Origin: Chryseobacterium luteum
GTDB taxonomy: Bacteria; Bacteroidota; Bacteroidia; Flavobacteriales; Weeksellaceae
DNA length: 64,000 bases
Direction: 5' to 3'
Assembly: GCF_000737785.1 (NCBI RefSeq)
Contig: NZ_JPRO01000005.1
Span: 1 to 64,000 of the forward strand
The position numbers and the translations under genes are program-made. Shown here in pieces: positions 49,801-60,098 of this stretch. Positions within the stretch are counted from its first letter, which is position 1. Each line of letters opens with the position of its first letter. The notes under the pieces were generated by a model. The model searched no databases. It was given only the letters and a program-made list of their open reading frames with translations, and was not told where the DNA came from.

Positions 49801-49977
49801 CTCCGTTTCCGTCCTGAACCCTGTTGACTCGTTCACGATCGTTACTTTCACTTTTTCCTGGGCGGCACTGCCCAGTCCTGTTACTTTTCCCACAATAGAA
49901 GCCTGCGTAGTCTGCGCGTAAGCCAGCGTTCCAAATCCTAAAAACAATAATCCTAGTACAATCTTTACTTTTTTCAT
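46879..49977 (-). CDS. Oar-like TonB-dependent outer-membrane receptor
   Basis: A 1032-residue receptor with signal peptide (about 1-21, AYAQ), an N-terminal carboxypeptidase-regulatory-like domain (about 25-105), a plug with IEEVLVTGN and the Oar hallmark RSGGGTVSAVTKSGTNKFSG, and a long C-terminal beta-barrel ending GAKYSF with the terminal aromatic residue. It would import a large substrate with energy from TonB. No SusD-like partner is present. The adjacent phosphodiesterase hints at glycerophosphodiester or phospholipid use. Confidence 0.9.
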   Translation of the reverse strand: MKKVKIVLGLLFLGFGTLAYAQTTQASIVGKVTGLGSAAQEKVKVTIVNESTGFRTETETNSKGEYIFKEIPLGGPYTVIVNEEKKEGYNVNFGDQVTVNMSLGDGEKQIEEVLVTGNLKNKIGNLGAATAISAKNISMLPVNGRNFTNLTELSPLSGKGGNLSGQLGSSTNFTIDGMTAKNPTSAGSTTSRSGAPFSISIEAVREFKITTNQYDVTLGRSGGGTVSAVTKSGTNKFSGSAWEYLRTNWLSSPYDIRGNKRENNFSTSQFGFSLGGPIIKNKLHFFVAWDHQLDSRPLIIADIKSTDDEKRFNTTTQTLNQFLDIARSKYGVGNSPQFGSFDKVRNSDAGFLRLDWQINDKNLLTLRNNFTYDLNKNGLGDNTAINFFESYGNDKNLDNSLLLTLRSNLKPNLTNELKAQYLYTFQDSYQNSELGKPVPRAIVENIVSPGVGATNIQIGGHRFGQESFRNNVIQVVDNLYYNTDKIKYTFGADLMYTIARSVYGSEVNGKFQFREDPTVNPTNLYNFNNLKAYKFYREVPLVEDPSVRSSIWNIGVYGQIQTKIGEGLDLMAGLRLDYGGYPKAAFNQKLYDEMGIRTDNKIKSFVIQPRFQFEWNFNEQNKDFLKFGAGIFSSDINNYMIINNLVFDGKHLATVDEDPSKIGLVPDFYSYRNDYGTVPTLSQYQIPTINYTGENAKIPIVYKANISYTHFFNERFRAGIAGYLALGRNNYFYYDRNMVSNPYFTLANEGGRGVYVPAASIDGAKVDWKAGRINTNFGRVLELVSDGKVNQFSFVVDTSYRYWKDGEITASYTWSDIKDNTSYNGNVANSATLFTMVEGDPRNLRMTYSDNQFRNKIVLYGNSPTVAGFTLGVRYSGIGGTRFSVTAGGNINGDFVDSNDLAYIFPNIITQPLLNDPEVGKALKDYVEKYNNAIAERNGGKNGFFGVWDVRVAKKIKFDKIGAFELSVDIFNVANLLNKEWGVNKSYANMALYRAPKFNQATKQFEYVKNTSGLAPLSGNPYQIQIGAKYSF

Positions 49978-50189
49978 CTCTTCAAATTAGATGTGCAAAG
50001 GTATTTTGACTTTCCGGACCTTCTGTTTAAGGGAGTTTTAACAAATTTTCAATTAAATCATAACATTATGTTAAATTAATTTAAACAAATGTTTTAAATT
50101 TAAAGTAATCAATGATTTAAAGTGTGTTACAGGTTTTTAATATTTCTACAATATTTTATTACAGTATTTTTTAATGAAATTAGTTTAGC

Positions 50190-50197
50190 TATTTTTG
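50190..50197 (+). promoter_or_regulatory. Promoter -7 box of ligA
   Basis: TATTTTTG fits TAnnTTTG and lies 18 bp before the ATG, in the gap between divergent genes. Confidence 0.5.
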
Positions 50198-50209
50198 CTC
50201 AAAAGATAG

Positions 50210-52222
<2,013 letters not shown>

Positions 52223-52278
52223 TTTTTGATAAACTGATTTTAAATTCAAAGCTTAAATTTTAAGCTCATATAAACCCT

Positions 52279-52315
52279 AAAAAGGCTATTTCACTTTTGA
52301 GATAGTCTTTTTTAT
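52279..52315 (+). terminator. Terminator of ligA
   Basis: The stem AAAGGCTAT/ATAGTCTTT, with TCA/TGA extending it, is followed by TTTTTT about 60 bp past the stop. Confidence 0.75.
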
Positions 52316-52329
52316 TTTATCCTGATTTC

Positions 52330-52562
52330 GGAATAAGCAAAGGCAATATTATTTTATCGCAAAGGCAGACAAAAGACATTTTTTAACGTGTATAATAAGA
52401 AAAACAATGATATTTCATTCAGCAAAGAAGTACAAAAATATTGCCTTGTATTGTCTATTTATAAGTGAAACGCCTTTGCTTAACTTATAAATCTGCTGAA
52501 TGCTTTTTAAAATCCTTGCTTATCATTGCGTTTATTTTTAATCCCATCGTGAATCTGGTTAT
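52330..52562 (+). repeat. Dispersed repeat family A, copy 2
   Basis: Contains the same ordered blocks as 25770-26000 (TTATTTTATCGCAAAGGC, CATTCAGCAAAG, GCTGAATGCTTTTTAAA, TTGCGTTTATTTTT). The downstream CAGATTTCTCAGATAACACAGATT adds a short repeat-like tail. The stretch 52563-52841 has no gene. Confidence 0.75.
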
Positions 52563-52841
52563 TTATACTGTGAAATGTTCTTTTTGCTTCGCACAGATTT
52601 CTCAGATAACACAGATTGTATTGCATGAATATAAAGTTTTAATTTTTGAAAAGCATTACGACAGTTCATCAGTTTCACTACAAATTGCTGTAAGACCAAT
52701 TAACCATAAACCATGATTCAAACTAATTACTTAAATAAAACACAATAAATTAAACTTTATATAAAATTATAAAAACCAAAAAGTAATTATTATTAGTAAT
52801 ATAATTTTTCTTATATTTATAAAAACAAATATCACTTAACT

Positions 52842-55310
52842 ATGAAAAAACTTTACTTTTTCGTGCTGTTTCTGGCACATATTTGCGTCATAGCGCAGAT
52901 TGTAAACATTCCCGATCCTCAATTTAAAGCCAAACTGCTTTCCGGAACTGCCACCAACCATATCACTCAGGATCTGGCAGGCAACTGGATATCCATGGAC
53001 ATCAATAATGACGGGGAAATACAGGCTTCTGAGGCAGCCAACATCATGGATATCACAATTTACAGCTCAAATGGCAGCCCATTCCCAATTTCCTCTATAG
53101 AAGGTGTAAAATCTTTCACCAACCTGGAATATCTGGATGTATCTGACTGTCCCAACATAATTTCTGTAGACATAAGCGGTATGCAAAAAATAAAACTGGT
53201 AAGTTTTAAGGATAATATCAATATGTCTTCTGCCAACTTTACAGGATGTCCTTTACTGGAAAACATTAACGTATCGAATGCCAGTATTGTCAATCTCGAT
53301 ATTTCCAATCTTCCGAAAATGAATATTCTGACATGTACAGGAGGAAAAGTACAGACTATTAATTATGCCGGAAGTACAACCATGAAGTATTTACTTTGCA
53401 GCGGCAATGACATCGCGGCTATTGATGTAAGTTCACTATCAGAACTCTATAGATTTAATATTTCCGGAAACTCTCTTACAAATCTCGATGTCAGCAATTT
53501 AACAAAACTTGAAGACCTGGTATGTTCAAGCAATCAGCTCACTTCGCTCAATCTTCAGAATACGCCTAAATTAAAATCACTTGAAGCCAGTTATAATAAT
53601 CTGTCTGCCCTTAATTTAAATCAGAGTCCGATCTTAAATTATCTGAGGATCATCAACAACCAGTTCACGAGTATTGATCTTTCGGGAGTTCCTTTACTGC
53701 AAACTCTTTTCCTTAATAACAATCAGCTGACTTCTCTTGATATAAGCCATAACACGATACTGAACTCTTTCAATGCTCCCAATAATAATTTACAGAGCCT
53801 GTTTATAAAAAACGGAAGAGTTACAATCGGGCTTTATCAGAACAATCCCAATTTAAGCTATATCTGCTGTGACGATTCCGAAATCAATCAGATTATCGCT
53901 TCAAACAGTTCATACGGTTATAATAATGTAACTGTAAATTCTTACTGTTCATTCACTCCCGGCGGTACTTTTTATACCATCCAGGGGAATACAAAATATG
54001 ACCTTAATGGTAACGGATGCGATCCGGCGGATCAGAACAAGGCGTTCCAAAAATTCAGTATTGCCAGTGGCGGAAACACGGGAAGCCTTATTGCAGACGG
54101 ATCCGGAAATTACTCTGTTGCGGTGCAGTCCGGAGCTCATACGGTAACTCCTGTTCTTGAAAATCCGGCTTATTTTACTATTTCACCTGCATCTTTCACG
54201 GCTAGTTTTCCGGCGCAGACCAGCCCGCTGACTCAGAATTTCTGTATGACGGCAAATGGCTCACACCCGGATCTTGAAATCGTGATCATCCCTCTTGATT
54301 CTGCAGTACCCGGATTTAATTCGGACTATAAAATCATGTTTAAAAATAAAGGAACCACGATGCAGTCCGGAACGGTTGTTTTTACTTTTAATGACAGCTT
54401 AATGGATTTCCTGAATTCGAGTGTGACACCCAACTCGCAGTCAACGGGAAGTTTAAGCTGGAATTTTACAGTTCTACTTCCTTTTGAAACCAGAGAGATT
54501 AACACAAAATTTGAATTGAATACCCCTACCGATATCCCGCCTGTAAACGATGATGATATCCTTCATTATACTGCACAGATCAACGGAGCTCCGGATGATA
54601 CGCCGGCAGACAATACATTTACCCTGAACCAAACGGTTGTGAATTCCCTGGACCCGAATGACAAAACCTGCCTGGAAGGAACTATGATTGCACAGACTCA
54701 GGTGGGAGATTATGTTCATTACCTGATCAGATTTGAAAATAACGGTACTGCCAACGCAAGGAATATTGTAGTGAAAGATGAGATTGACACTTCAAAATTT
54801 GATATTTCTACTCTGACTCCATTAAGTGGAAGCCACAGTTTTGTAACAAGAATGTCCGGAACGAATACGGCAGAATTTGTTTTTCAGAATATACAGCTCC
54901 CGTTTGATGATGCAAACAACGACGGATATATTTCTTTCAAGATCAAGACAAAGTCCACTTTGACACAGGGTGATGTGTTCAGCAATACTGCAAACATCTA
55001 TTTTGATTATAACGCCCCCATTATTACCAATACCTATACAACTGCTGTCCGGGGCGTACTGGCTACAGCAGAAGGCAGGTCTGCCAAAGATAATGTAAAC
55101 ATTTACCCCAATCCGGTACACGATGTTCTTTACATCCAGTCCGGTGATGAGATCATCAAAGCCGAAATTTATGATGCCGCAGGAAGGATTCTGAATACGG
55201 CAATTGTAAAAGGTAACGCTGTAAATGTTTCCGAACTGGCGAAAGGAAGCTATGTCATTAAACTTTTTACCAAAGATAAAACGATGGTTCGGAAGTTTAT
55301 TAAAATTTAA
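52842..55310 (+). CDS. Leucine-rich-repeat protein secreted by the type IX system
   Basis: An 822-residue secreted protein with signal peptide (about 1-18, VIAQI). Leucine-rich repeats fill about 75-345, with spaced L..LDVSNLTKLEDLVCSSNQ-type units. A linker and beta-sandwich domains (about 370-735) include a DUF11-like or DUF7619-like repeat (QVGDYVHYLIRFENNGTANA). A C-terminal T9SS type A sorting domain (about 752-822, NIYPNPV, GRILNTAIVKG, KGSYVIKLFTKDKT) closes it. It should be anchored or released at the cell surface, probably in adhesion. Confidence 0.9.
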   Translation: MKKLYFFVLFLAHICVIAQIVNIPDPQFKAKLLSGTATNHITQDLAGNWISMDINNDGEIQASEAANIMDITIYSSNGSPFPISSIEGVKSFTNLEYLDVSDCPNIISVDISGMQKIKLVSFKDNINMSSANFTGCPLLENINVSNASIVNLDISNLPKMNILTCTGGKVQTINYAGSTTMKYLLCSGNDIAAIDVSSLSELYRFNISGNSLTNLDVSNLTKLEDLVCSSNQLTSLNLQNTPKLKSLEASYNNLSALNLNQSPILNYLRIINNQFTSIDLSGVPLLQTLFLNNNQLTSLDISHNTILNSFNAPNNNLQSLFIKNGRVTIGLYQNNPNLSYICCDDSEINQIIASNSSYGYNNVTVNSYCSFTPGGTFYTIQGNTKYDLNGNGCDPADQNKAFQKFSIASGGNTGSLIADGSGNYSVAVQSGAHTVTPVLENPAYFTISPASFTASFPAQTSPLTQNFCMTANGSHPDLEIVIIPLDSAVPGFNSDYKIMFKNKGTTMQSGTVVFTFNDSLMDFLNSSVTPNSQSTGSLSWNFTVLLPFETREINTKFELNTPTDIPPVNDDDILHYTAQINGAPDDTPADNTFTLNQTVVNSLDPNDKTCLEGTMIAQTQVGDYVHYLIRFENNGTANARNIVVKDEIDTSKFDISTLTPLSGSHSFVTRMSGTNTAEFVFQNIQLPFDDANNDGYISFKIKTKSTLTQGDVFSNTANIYFDYNAPIITNTYTTAVRGVLATAEGRSAKDNVNIYPNPVHDVLYIQSGDEIIKAEIYDAAGRILNTAIVKGNAVNVSELAKGSYVIKLFTKDKTMVRKFIKI

Positions 55311-55335
55311 ACTAATAATCTTATCTATATCCGCA

Positions 55336-55368
55336 GGGCTGTGAAATTTTTCGCAGCTCTTTTTATTT
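55336..55368 (+). terminator. Terminator between convergent genes
   Basis: The stem GCTGTGAAA/TTTCGCAGC (one G-U pair) is followed by TTTTTATTT on the plus strand. It ends the LRR gene and overlaps the stop of the opposing gene. Confidence 0.75.
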
Positions 55369-55824
55369 AAAGACCAGAATCGTGTAATTGTCTTTCGCAG
55401 TTTTGGGATAAACCATTCTGACCTGCGCTTTATCTTTAAGGTAATCAACGTAATTTTCCCCGGTAAGGATTTTCCCTTTTCCGGTCTGTTTGTAGCCTGC
55501 TGCGAGGATGGTTTTTATATAGGCATCATGTTCTTTTTTATCTTTGAACTCAAATTCTATATTGTCCTGAGATTTATCCCCGGTGTATTCAAATTTCCCG
55601 ATTTTGTAAGTATAGTCCGGACTGTCGTATTCGTAAAGAATAAATGCGGGACTTTCTGTTTTGTCGTAGAAAGTATATTTTTGCTTTTTAATTTCTGTTT
55701 TAAATGAAGCCATATCAAGCCTGTTGAATGCGGAGAGCTCTTCCAGTTTGAATGCCTGCCCGCAGACATGGGACTGAAATACTATAAAAAACAGGAATAA
55801 CAGTAGATTAACATAGGTCTTCAT
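55363..55824 (-). CDS. Secreted hypothetical protein, 153 residues
   Basis: A signal peptide (about 1-22, SHVCGQ) is followed by a small alpha/beta domain with repeated strands (KQKYTFYDKTESPAFILYEY, TYKIGKFEYTG, QVRMVYPK). I do not recognise a family. It is convergent with the LRR gene and 60 bp from the next minus-strand gene. Confidence 0.68.
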   Translation of the reverse strand: MKTYVNLLLFLFFIVFQSHVCGQAFKLEELSAFNRLDMASFKTEIKKQKYTFYDKTESPAFILYEYDSPDYTYKIGKFEYTGDKSQDNIEFEFKDKKEHDAYIKTILAAGYKQTGKGKILTGENYVDYLKDKAQVRMVYPKTAKDNYTILVFK

Positions 55825-55883
55825 AAAAGAATTTTGTGGTTAGTTGTCTGTAAATTTAGAGGAATTTTGTTAAATCTTCTGAT

Positions 55884-56363
55884 TTAATGTAAAACCGAAG
55901 GCATTCTGTTCTTTAAGGCTTCCTGAAAAAGCATGATCTGTTCAGGAGTAAGATTCTGAAGATAGATTGTGCGTTTCTGATTAACAAGAAAATCAGGATA
56001 GGATACCAGAACAATATTATCTCTATTAAAACTAAATTCTCTCAGTCCCGTCGGACTTTTCGTGTTTTTCTTATCGGAATTGAATGTCAGATTAATAAAA
56101 CGGCGGGGAATAAAATAAAAGTCTGCCGGAAACAAAAAAACAGAGTTTTGATTCATAAGAACATCAAAACTGCACCAGTGAATTTTTTTGCGTAAAAATC
56201 CGTTTTCTAAAATAATCTTTCCGCTGATATTTTTTAATTCTCTGGAATCAGGCTGTTTATATTTGGCAATAATCTTTCTGTTTTGAACGAAAAAAAATAT
56301 AGGAGATACCCCTAAAAATGTAATAAAAATGAGAAACAGGTAATCGAATATATTATCAGGCAT
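55884..56363 (-). CDS. Hypothetical membrane protein, 159 residues
   Basis: One N-terminal membrane helix (about 6-26, IFDYLFLIFITFLGVSPIFF) precedes a soluble domain of about 130 residues rich in beta strands (WCSFDVLMNQNSVFLFPADF, REFSFNRDNIVLVSYPDF). The layout suggests a small PH-like fold on a membrane anchor, but this is only an impression. No operon partner is clear. Confidence 0.65.
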   Translation of the reverse strand: MPDNIFDYLFLIFITFLGVSPIFFFVQNRKIIAKYKQPDSRELKNISGKIILENGFLRKKIHWCSFDVLMNQNSVFLFPADFYFIPRRFINLTFNSDKKNTKSPTGLREFSFNRDNIVLVSYPDFLVNQKRTIYLQNLTPEQIMLFQEALKNRMPSVLH

Positions 56364-56423
56364 GGTATTTTCCAGGTTTAAGAATTTTCATTCTTCATAA
56401 TTTTTTTCACTCTGTTCATTGTA

Positions 56424-56714
56424 TCAAATTTCATTTTCCTTTCTTCTTCCGTCCCAGATGGAAAGTATAATTAATTCAGCTTCTGAAAACTCATAGAATA
56501 TAAGATAATCTTTAACAACCTTTACTCTTACATTGCTGACAGCCGTTTTCCTTCCAATCAATGGAAATTGCGACAGCAGTTTAATGCTACTGATAATCAA
56601 TTCATTTAATTTAATGCTGAATGTTTTAGATTGATTTCTGAAAATCCAATATTCAAGAATCTCTTTTCTTTCTATATTGGCTTTATGTGTCCAGATTACT
56701 TTTCTCCCAGCCAT
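56424..56714 (-). CDS. RelE/ParE family toxin
   Basis: A 96-residue protein with the ParE-type plan WTHKANIERKEILEYW, FPLIGRKTAVSNVRVKVVKDY and LIFYEF..ELIILSIWDGRR. Family members poison gyrase (ParE) or cleave mRNA on the ribosome (RelE); which applies cannot be told. It overlaps the 3' end of the antitoxin gene by 19 bp. Confidence 0.85.
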   Translation of the reverse strand: MAGRKVIWTHKANIERKEILEYWIFRNQSKTFSIKLNELIISSIKLLSQFPLIGRKTAVSNVRVKVVKDYLIFYEFSEAELIILSIWDGRRKENEI

Positions 56715-56932
56715 TCTTCAATATCCTGATTGGCTTTATCCTCGGTAAGATAGGCTGAACTTTTGTATTCTGACTGCGCTTCCGCAATTCTTTCTTTTTG
56801 GGGTTCGGTAAGAATATATTCGTTTTTATTCAACTCAAAATCTAATAGTTTTTGAATCTCCTCCATAATTCTTTTTTCTTGTAACTGACTGATTCTGTAA
56901 ATCAAATCAGCTTTTAGATCTGCTGTGTTCAT
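56696..56932 (-). CDS. Antitoxin partner of the RelE/ParE toxin
   Basis: A 78-residue acidic protein with helices at about 3-40 and a C-terminal segment rich in Glu and Lys (YLTEDKANQDIEEWLGEK), typical of an unstructured toxin-wrapping tail. It precedes and overlaps the toxin gene, the usual antitoxin-first order. It probably represses its own promoter through its N-terminal part. Confidence 0.8.
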   Translation of the reverse strand: MNTADLKADLIYRISQLQEKRIMEEIQKLLDFELNKNEYILTEPQKERIAEAQSEYKSSAYLTEDKANQDIEEWLGEK

Positions 56933-56964
56933 CTTGTGTGATTTTAATTCAAATTTAAAAAATT

Positions 56965-58695
56965 TTATTTAAAATCTGTTGAAATCATTGGCAGCCTGAA
57001 ATAAAAAGTACTACCCTGATTTGGGGAACTTTTCACTCCTATTTCACCATTCTGCTTTTCTATAAAATTTTTGGAAATGGCCAGCCCCAGCCCTGTACCA
57101 TTCTGATGCTCTCCCGGAACCTGAAAATAGCGGTCGAAAATCTGGCGGTGGTATTTTTCATCAATACCGCTTCCTGTATCGGTAATGCTGAACTGGATCA
57201 TTGAGTCTGTTTTTTCTACCAAAATCCGAATATTTTCGTCCTGGAAAGAATGTTTCACCGCATTGGTGAGGAAATTATTCATCACCCAGACTGTTTTATC
57301 GAAATCGGCAGCCACGAAATCATTATTGCTTATTAAATATTCCGTATTGATCAGAATATTCTTCTGTTCTGCGAGCTTTTCAACATTCTTCACCGCTGTC
57401 TGTACCACTTCCTGCGGTGAGCATTTTTCAACAGTCATACGGATATTTCCGGTTTCTACCTGCGAAAGATTCAGCAGTTCTCCGGTGATATTCAATAGCC
57501 TCTGCCCGTCATCATTGATGCCCTTTAAAAGTTCTTTTTGCTGGTCATTCAGTTCCCCGAATTTTTGGTTTCCGAGCAGCTGTACGCCCATTTTTATAGC
57601 GGATATGGGTGTTTTCAACTCATGGGAAATGGTAGCTATAAAATTGGTTTTTGCAAAATCCAGTTCTTTGAAAGGGGTAATATTCCGAAGGAGAATCACC
57701 TTTCCAATATATTTCGTTTCCTTCTCCCCTGTTTTTACAATGTTAATGGGAATAATATCCTGTTCAAAATAATTTTCTTTATGATCACGAACGATTTTGA
57801 TCGGTTCTTTTACCGGATGATCAATATTTTTAAGCAGCTGACGCATCAGATCGTTATTAACTGCTACTTCGTGAGCTGTTTTCCCTATAATATCTTCTTT
57901 ATGGAGATTGGTGATCTTCAGGGCTTCATCATTGATCATGTAGATGAAATGGTTCTCATCCAGCCCTATTACTGCATCGTGCATGTTATTTACCAGCGTT
58001 TCGATCCGCTTTTTATCCATCAGCTGCTTGGAAAGACTGCTGCTTTCGTATTCCTGAAGTTTTTCCGCCATGGTATTAAAGGAATCTGCAAGGCTGCTGA
58101 ATTCCTCACCGCCTTTAAAGTGTACCCTTTCATTATAATTTTTGGCAGCAATCTGCCGGATACTGAATGTCAGCTGGTTGATGGGTTCGGCAATAGCTTG
58201 AGGCAGGTTAAAAAGCAGAATGAAAGCAATAAGGAAACACACGGTTCCCAAACTTACGATCCAGAAAGTAGCATTTCCGGCGGTGACGACAGCAATATCG
58301 CTTTTCCTTTCGATACCTTTCATATTCAGGGACATAATTTTAGCCAGGTCTTCACGGATCAGCTTTTCTTTTTCCGGGGAAGCCTGCTTCAGGTAGCTGT
58401 TGAAATGAAGGTTCAGGCTTTGGGTTGCTTCTTTCTCCCCGGATTCCGTAAGGTTTTTTTCCTGGAGTTTATTATTTTTCTGAAAATCGTTGACTGCAAT
58501 AGCGCTGTCCGTGCTTATTTTGTCCAGCGCCAGCAGCATATTCTTGGAAAATTCCAGACTGTTGTAATTGGCAGTAAGGATCTTTTCCGTCTCGGATTTC
58601 AGTTTATTGATATAAACAGACCCGATCACTGACAAGAGAACGATCAGTAAAAATAAAAGACCTACGCCTAAGGTGAGTTTTGTTTTAAGTTTCAT
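56965..58695 (-). CDS. Sensor histidine kinase of the kdp locus
   Basis: A 576-residue membrane kinase. Two helices at about 7-29 and 142-165 frame a periplasmic sensor; a HAMP linker (about 166-218), a PAS domain (about 228-340) and the dimerisation domain with phospho-acceptor H358 in ISHELKTP follow. The ATPase domain (NNFLTNAVKHS, DTGSGI, GTGLGLAI) completes it. It starts 5 bp after the KdpD sensor half, replacing the C-terminal half of canonical KdpD. No response regulator gene lies downstream. Confidence 0.88.
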   Translation of the reverse strand: MKLKTKLTLGVGLLFLLIVLLSVIGSVYINKLKSETEKILTANYNSLEFSKNMLLALDKISTDSAIAVNDFQKNNKLQEKNLTESGEKEATQSLNLHFNSYLKQASPEKEKLIREDLAKIMSLNMKGIERKSDIAVVTAGNATFWIVSLGTVCFLIAFILLFNLPQAIAEPINQLTFSIRQIAAKNYNERVHFKGGEEFSSLADSFNTMAEKLQEYESSSLSKQLMDKKRIETLVNNMHDAVIGLDENHFIYMINDEALKITNLHKEDIIGKTAHEVAVNNDLMRQLLKNIDHPVKEPIKIVRDHKENYFEQDIIPINIVKTGEKETKYIGKVILLRNITPFKELDFAKTNFIATISHELKTPISAIKMGVQLLGNQKFGELNDQQKELLKGINDDGQRLLNITGELLNLSQVETGNIRMTVEKCSPQEVVQTAVKNVEKLAEQKNILINTEYLISNNDFVAADFDKTVWVMNNFLTNAVKHSFQDENIRILVEKTDSMIQFSITDTGSGIDEKYHRQIFDRYFQVPGEHQNGTGLGLAISKNFIEKQNGEIGVKSSPNQGSTFYFRLPMISTDFK

Positions 58696-58700
58696 TACTT

Positions 58701-59810
58701 TTAAGATAAAATAATAATATCTATCTGCCGTTCATTCAGCCTGTTCATCAGGGTATATATCCAGCTGTAGCCGGAAAGACGCTGCCAGAGCTTTGCATGG
58801 GGCTTTCCGATGCATACCGTTGTGATGTTATGATCGATCACATAATCCAGAATTCCTTTGTGGACACTGCTTTCTTTTACGCGTACCACTTTCGCTCCCA
58901 ATTCCTGTGCTAAATTAAAATTATTAATCAAATACCGCTGCTTATCGAGGGCAATTTTTTCAGGATTTTCTGACGGCTTCTGAACATAAAGAACGGTCCA
59001 CTGGCTGTTGTAGTAGCTCGCCAGACGGGCTGTTTTCCGGATGATATTTTTAGCGATCTTTTCATTGCTGCTGATGCATACGAGAAATTTTATCGGTTTA
59101 AAATTCTCGGTTTTGATCTCGGTTTCTACCTTTCTTTCTACATGAGCAGCCACTTCTTTTAAAGCAAGTTCCCGGAGCTGAAGGATATGGCCGCTCTGAA
59201 AGAAATTGGTAAGCGCCGTCTGGATCTTTTCCTTTTTATAGATTTTTCCTTCTTTCAGACGGGTCAGCAATTCATCGGCGGTAAGATCTATATTGACCAC
59301 CTCATCGGCAAGGCTAAGAATTTTATCAGGCACTCTTTCTGCCACTTCTATGCCTGTGATCTTTTTCACTTCTTCATTCAGGCTTTCGATATGCTGGATA
59401 TTCATCGCACTGATGACATTGATGCCATTATCAAGGATTTCCAGCACATCCTGCCATCTTTTTTTGTTTTTCGAACCTTCCACGTTGGTGTGAGCCAGTT
59501 CATCCACTAAAACAACTTCCGGATGTTCATTGATGATGGCCTGAAGATCCATTTCTTCCAAGTTTTTACCTTTATAAAATACAGATCGCCTCGGTATTTC
59601 GGGAATTCCATCGGTAAGGGCTACGGTTTCTTCCCGGTCGTGGGTTTCTATATAGCCGATCTTTACATCAATGCCGTTACGCAGAAGAGCCTGTGCCTCC
59701 TGAAGCATACGGAAAGTTTTCCCCACGCCTGCGCTCATCCCGATATAGATCTTGAATTTTCCTTTCCGGGATTTCTGGATCAGTTCTAAAAAATGTTTTG
59801 CTGATGACAT
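58701..59810 (-). CDS. kdpD: KdpD N-terminal sensor half (KdpD + USP domains)
   Basis: A 369-residue soluble protein equal to only the cytoplasmic N-terminus of KdpD. Walker A GMSAGVGKT is at 24-32 and Walker B-like VVLVDELAHTN near 100, then a universal-stress-protein domain (about 229-369) with FLVCISSNEK and GKPHAKLWQR. It has no membrane helices or kinase domain; these come from the separate kinase gene 5 bp downstream. It should bind c-di-AMP or ATP and report potassium status. Confidence 0.9.
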   Translation of the reverse strand: MSSAKHFLELIQKSRKGKFKIYIGMSAGVGKTFRMLQEAQALLRNGIDVKIGYIETHDREETVALTDGIPEIPRRSVFYKGKNLEEMDLQAIINEHPEVVLVDELAHTNVEGSKNKKRWQDVLEILDNGINVISAMNIQHIESLNEEVKKITGIEVAERVPDKILSLADEVVNIDLTADELLTRLKEGKIYKKEKIQTALTNFFQSGHILQLRELALKEVAAHVERKVETEIKTENFKPIKFLVCISSNEKIAKNIIRKTARLASYYNSQWTVLYVQKPSENPEKIALDKQRYLINNFNLAQELGAKVVRVKESSVHKGILDYVIDHNITTVCIGKPHAKLWQRLSGYSWIYTLMNRLNERQIDIIILS

Positions 59811-59909
59811 TGATTTTTCGCTTTATTATTTTGACACAAAAGGTTTTCTTGTTTTTTGAATGCTTAGAGGAAATAAAGTAAGTTACGGTTATTCTCGATA
59901 TTCTTTTTT

Positions 59910-60015
59910 GAACCACCCCGTCAAAAATTCTTTGAATTTCCGACACCCCTCCAGCGGAGGGGAATTTTGATCCGACGAATTTTTGTCAGCATGAAAATCT
60001 TCGATTTTTCTCACA
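59910..60015 (-). repeat. Dispersed repeat family C, copy 2 (inverted)
   Basis: CCACCCCGTCAAAAATTCTT, then TGAATTTCCGACACCCCTCC and AGCGGAGGGG, is the reverse complement of the element at 45840-45965 with a few changes. It fills most of the 288-bp gap between the porin and the KdpD half, so these may not be on one transcript. Confidence 0.85.
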
Positions 60016-60098
60016 ACTTATGTGAACTTATTGTATTCAGAGCATTAAACTTAAAATAACTAAAGTTTAAAAATTTTTATGTTTAATTATTTTTGCTT

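Noticed and set aside
52465..52716. 83-codon plus-strand frame after ligA
   Set aside because: It begins inside dispersed repeat A and shows no protein-like pattern or conserved start.
57538..58632. Long plus-strand open frame of 364 codons
   Set aside because: It is antisense to the histidine kinase gene, has an unnatural composition and no motif.
59677..59946. 89-codon minus-strand frame at the kdpD start
   Set aside because: It overlaps the kdpD start in another frame and runs into repeat family C; kdpD has the real motifs.
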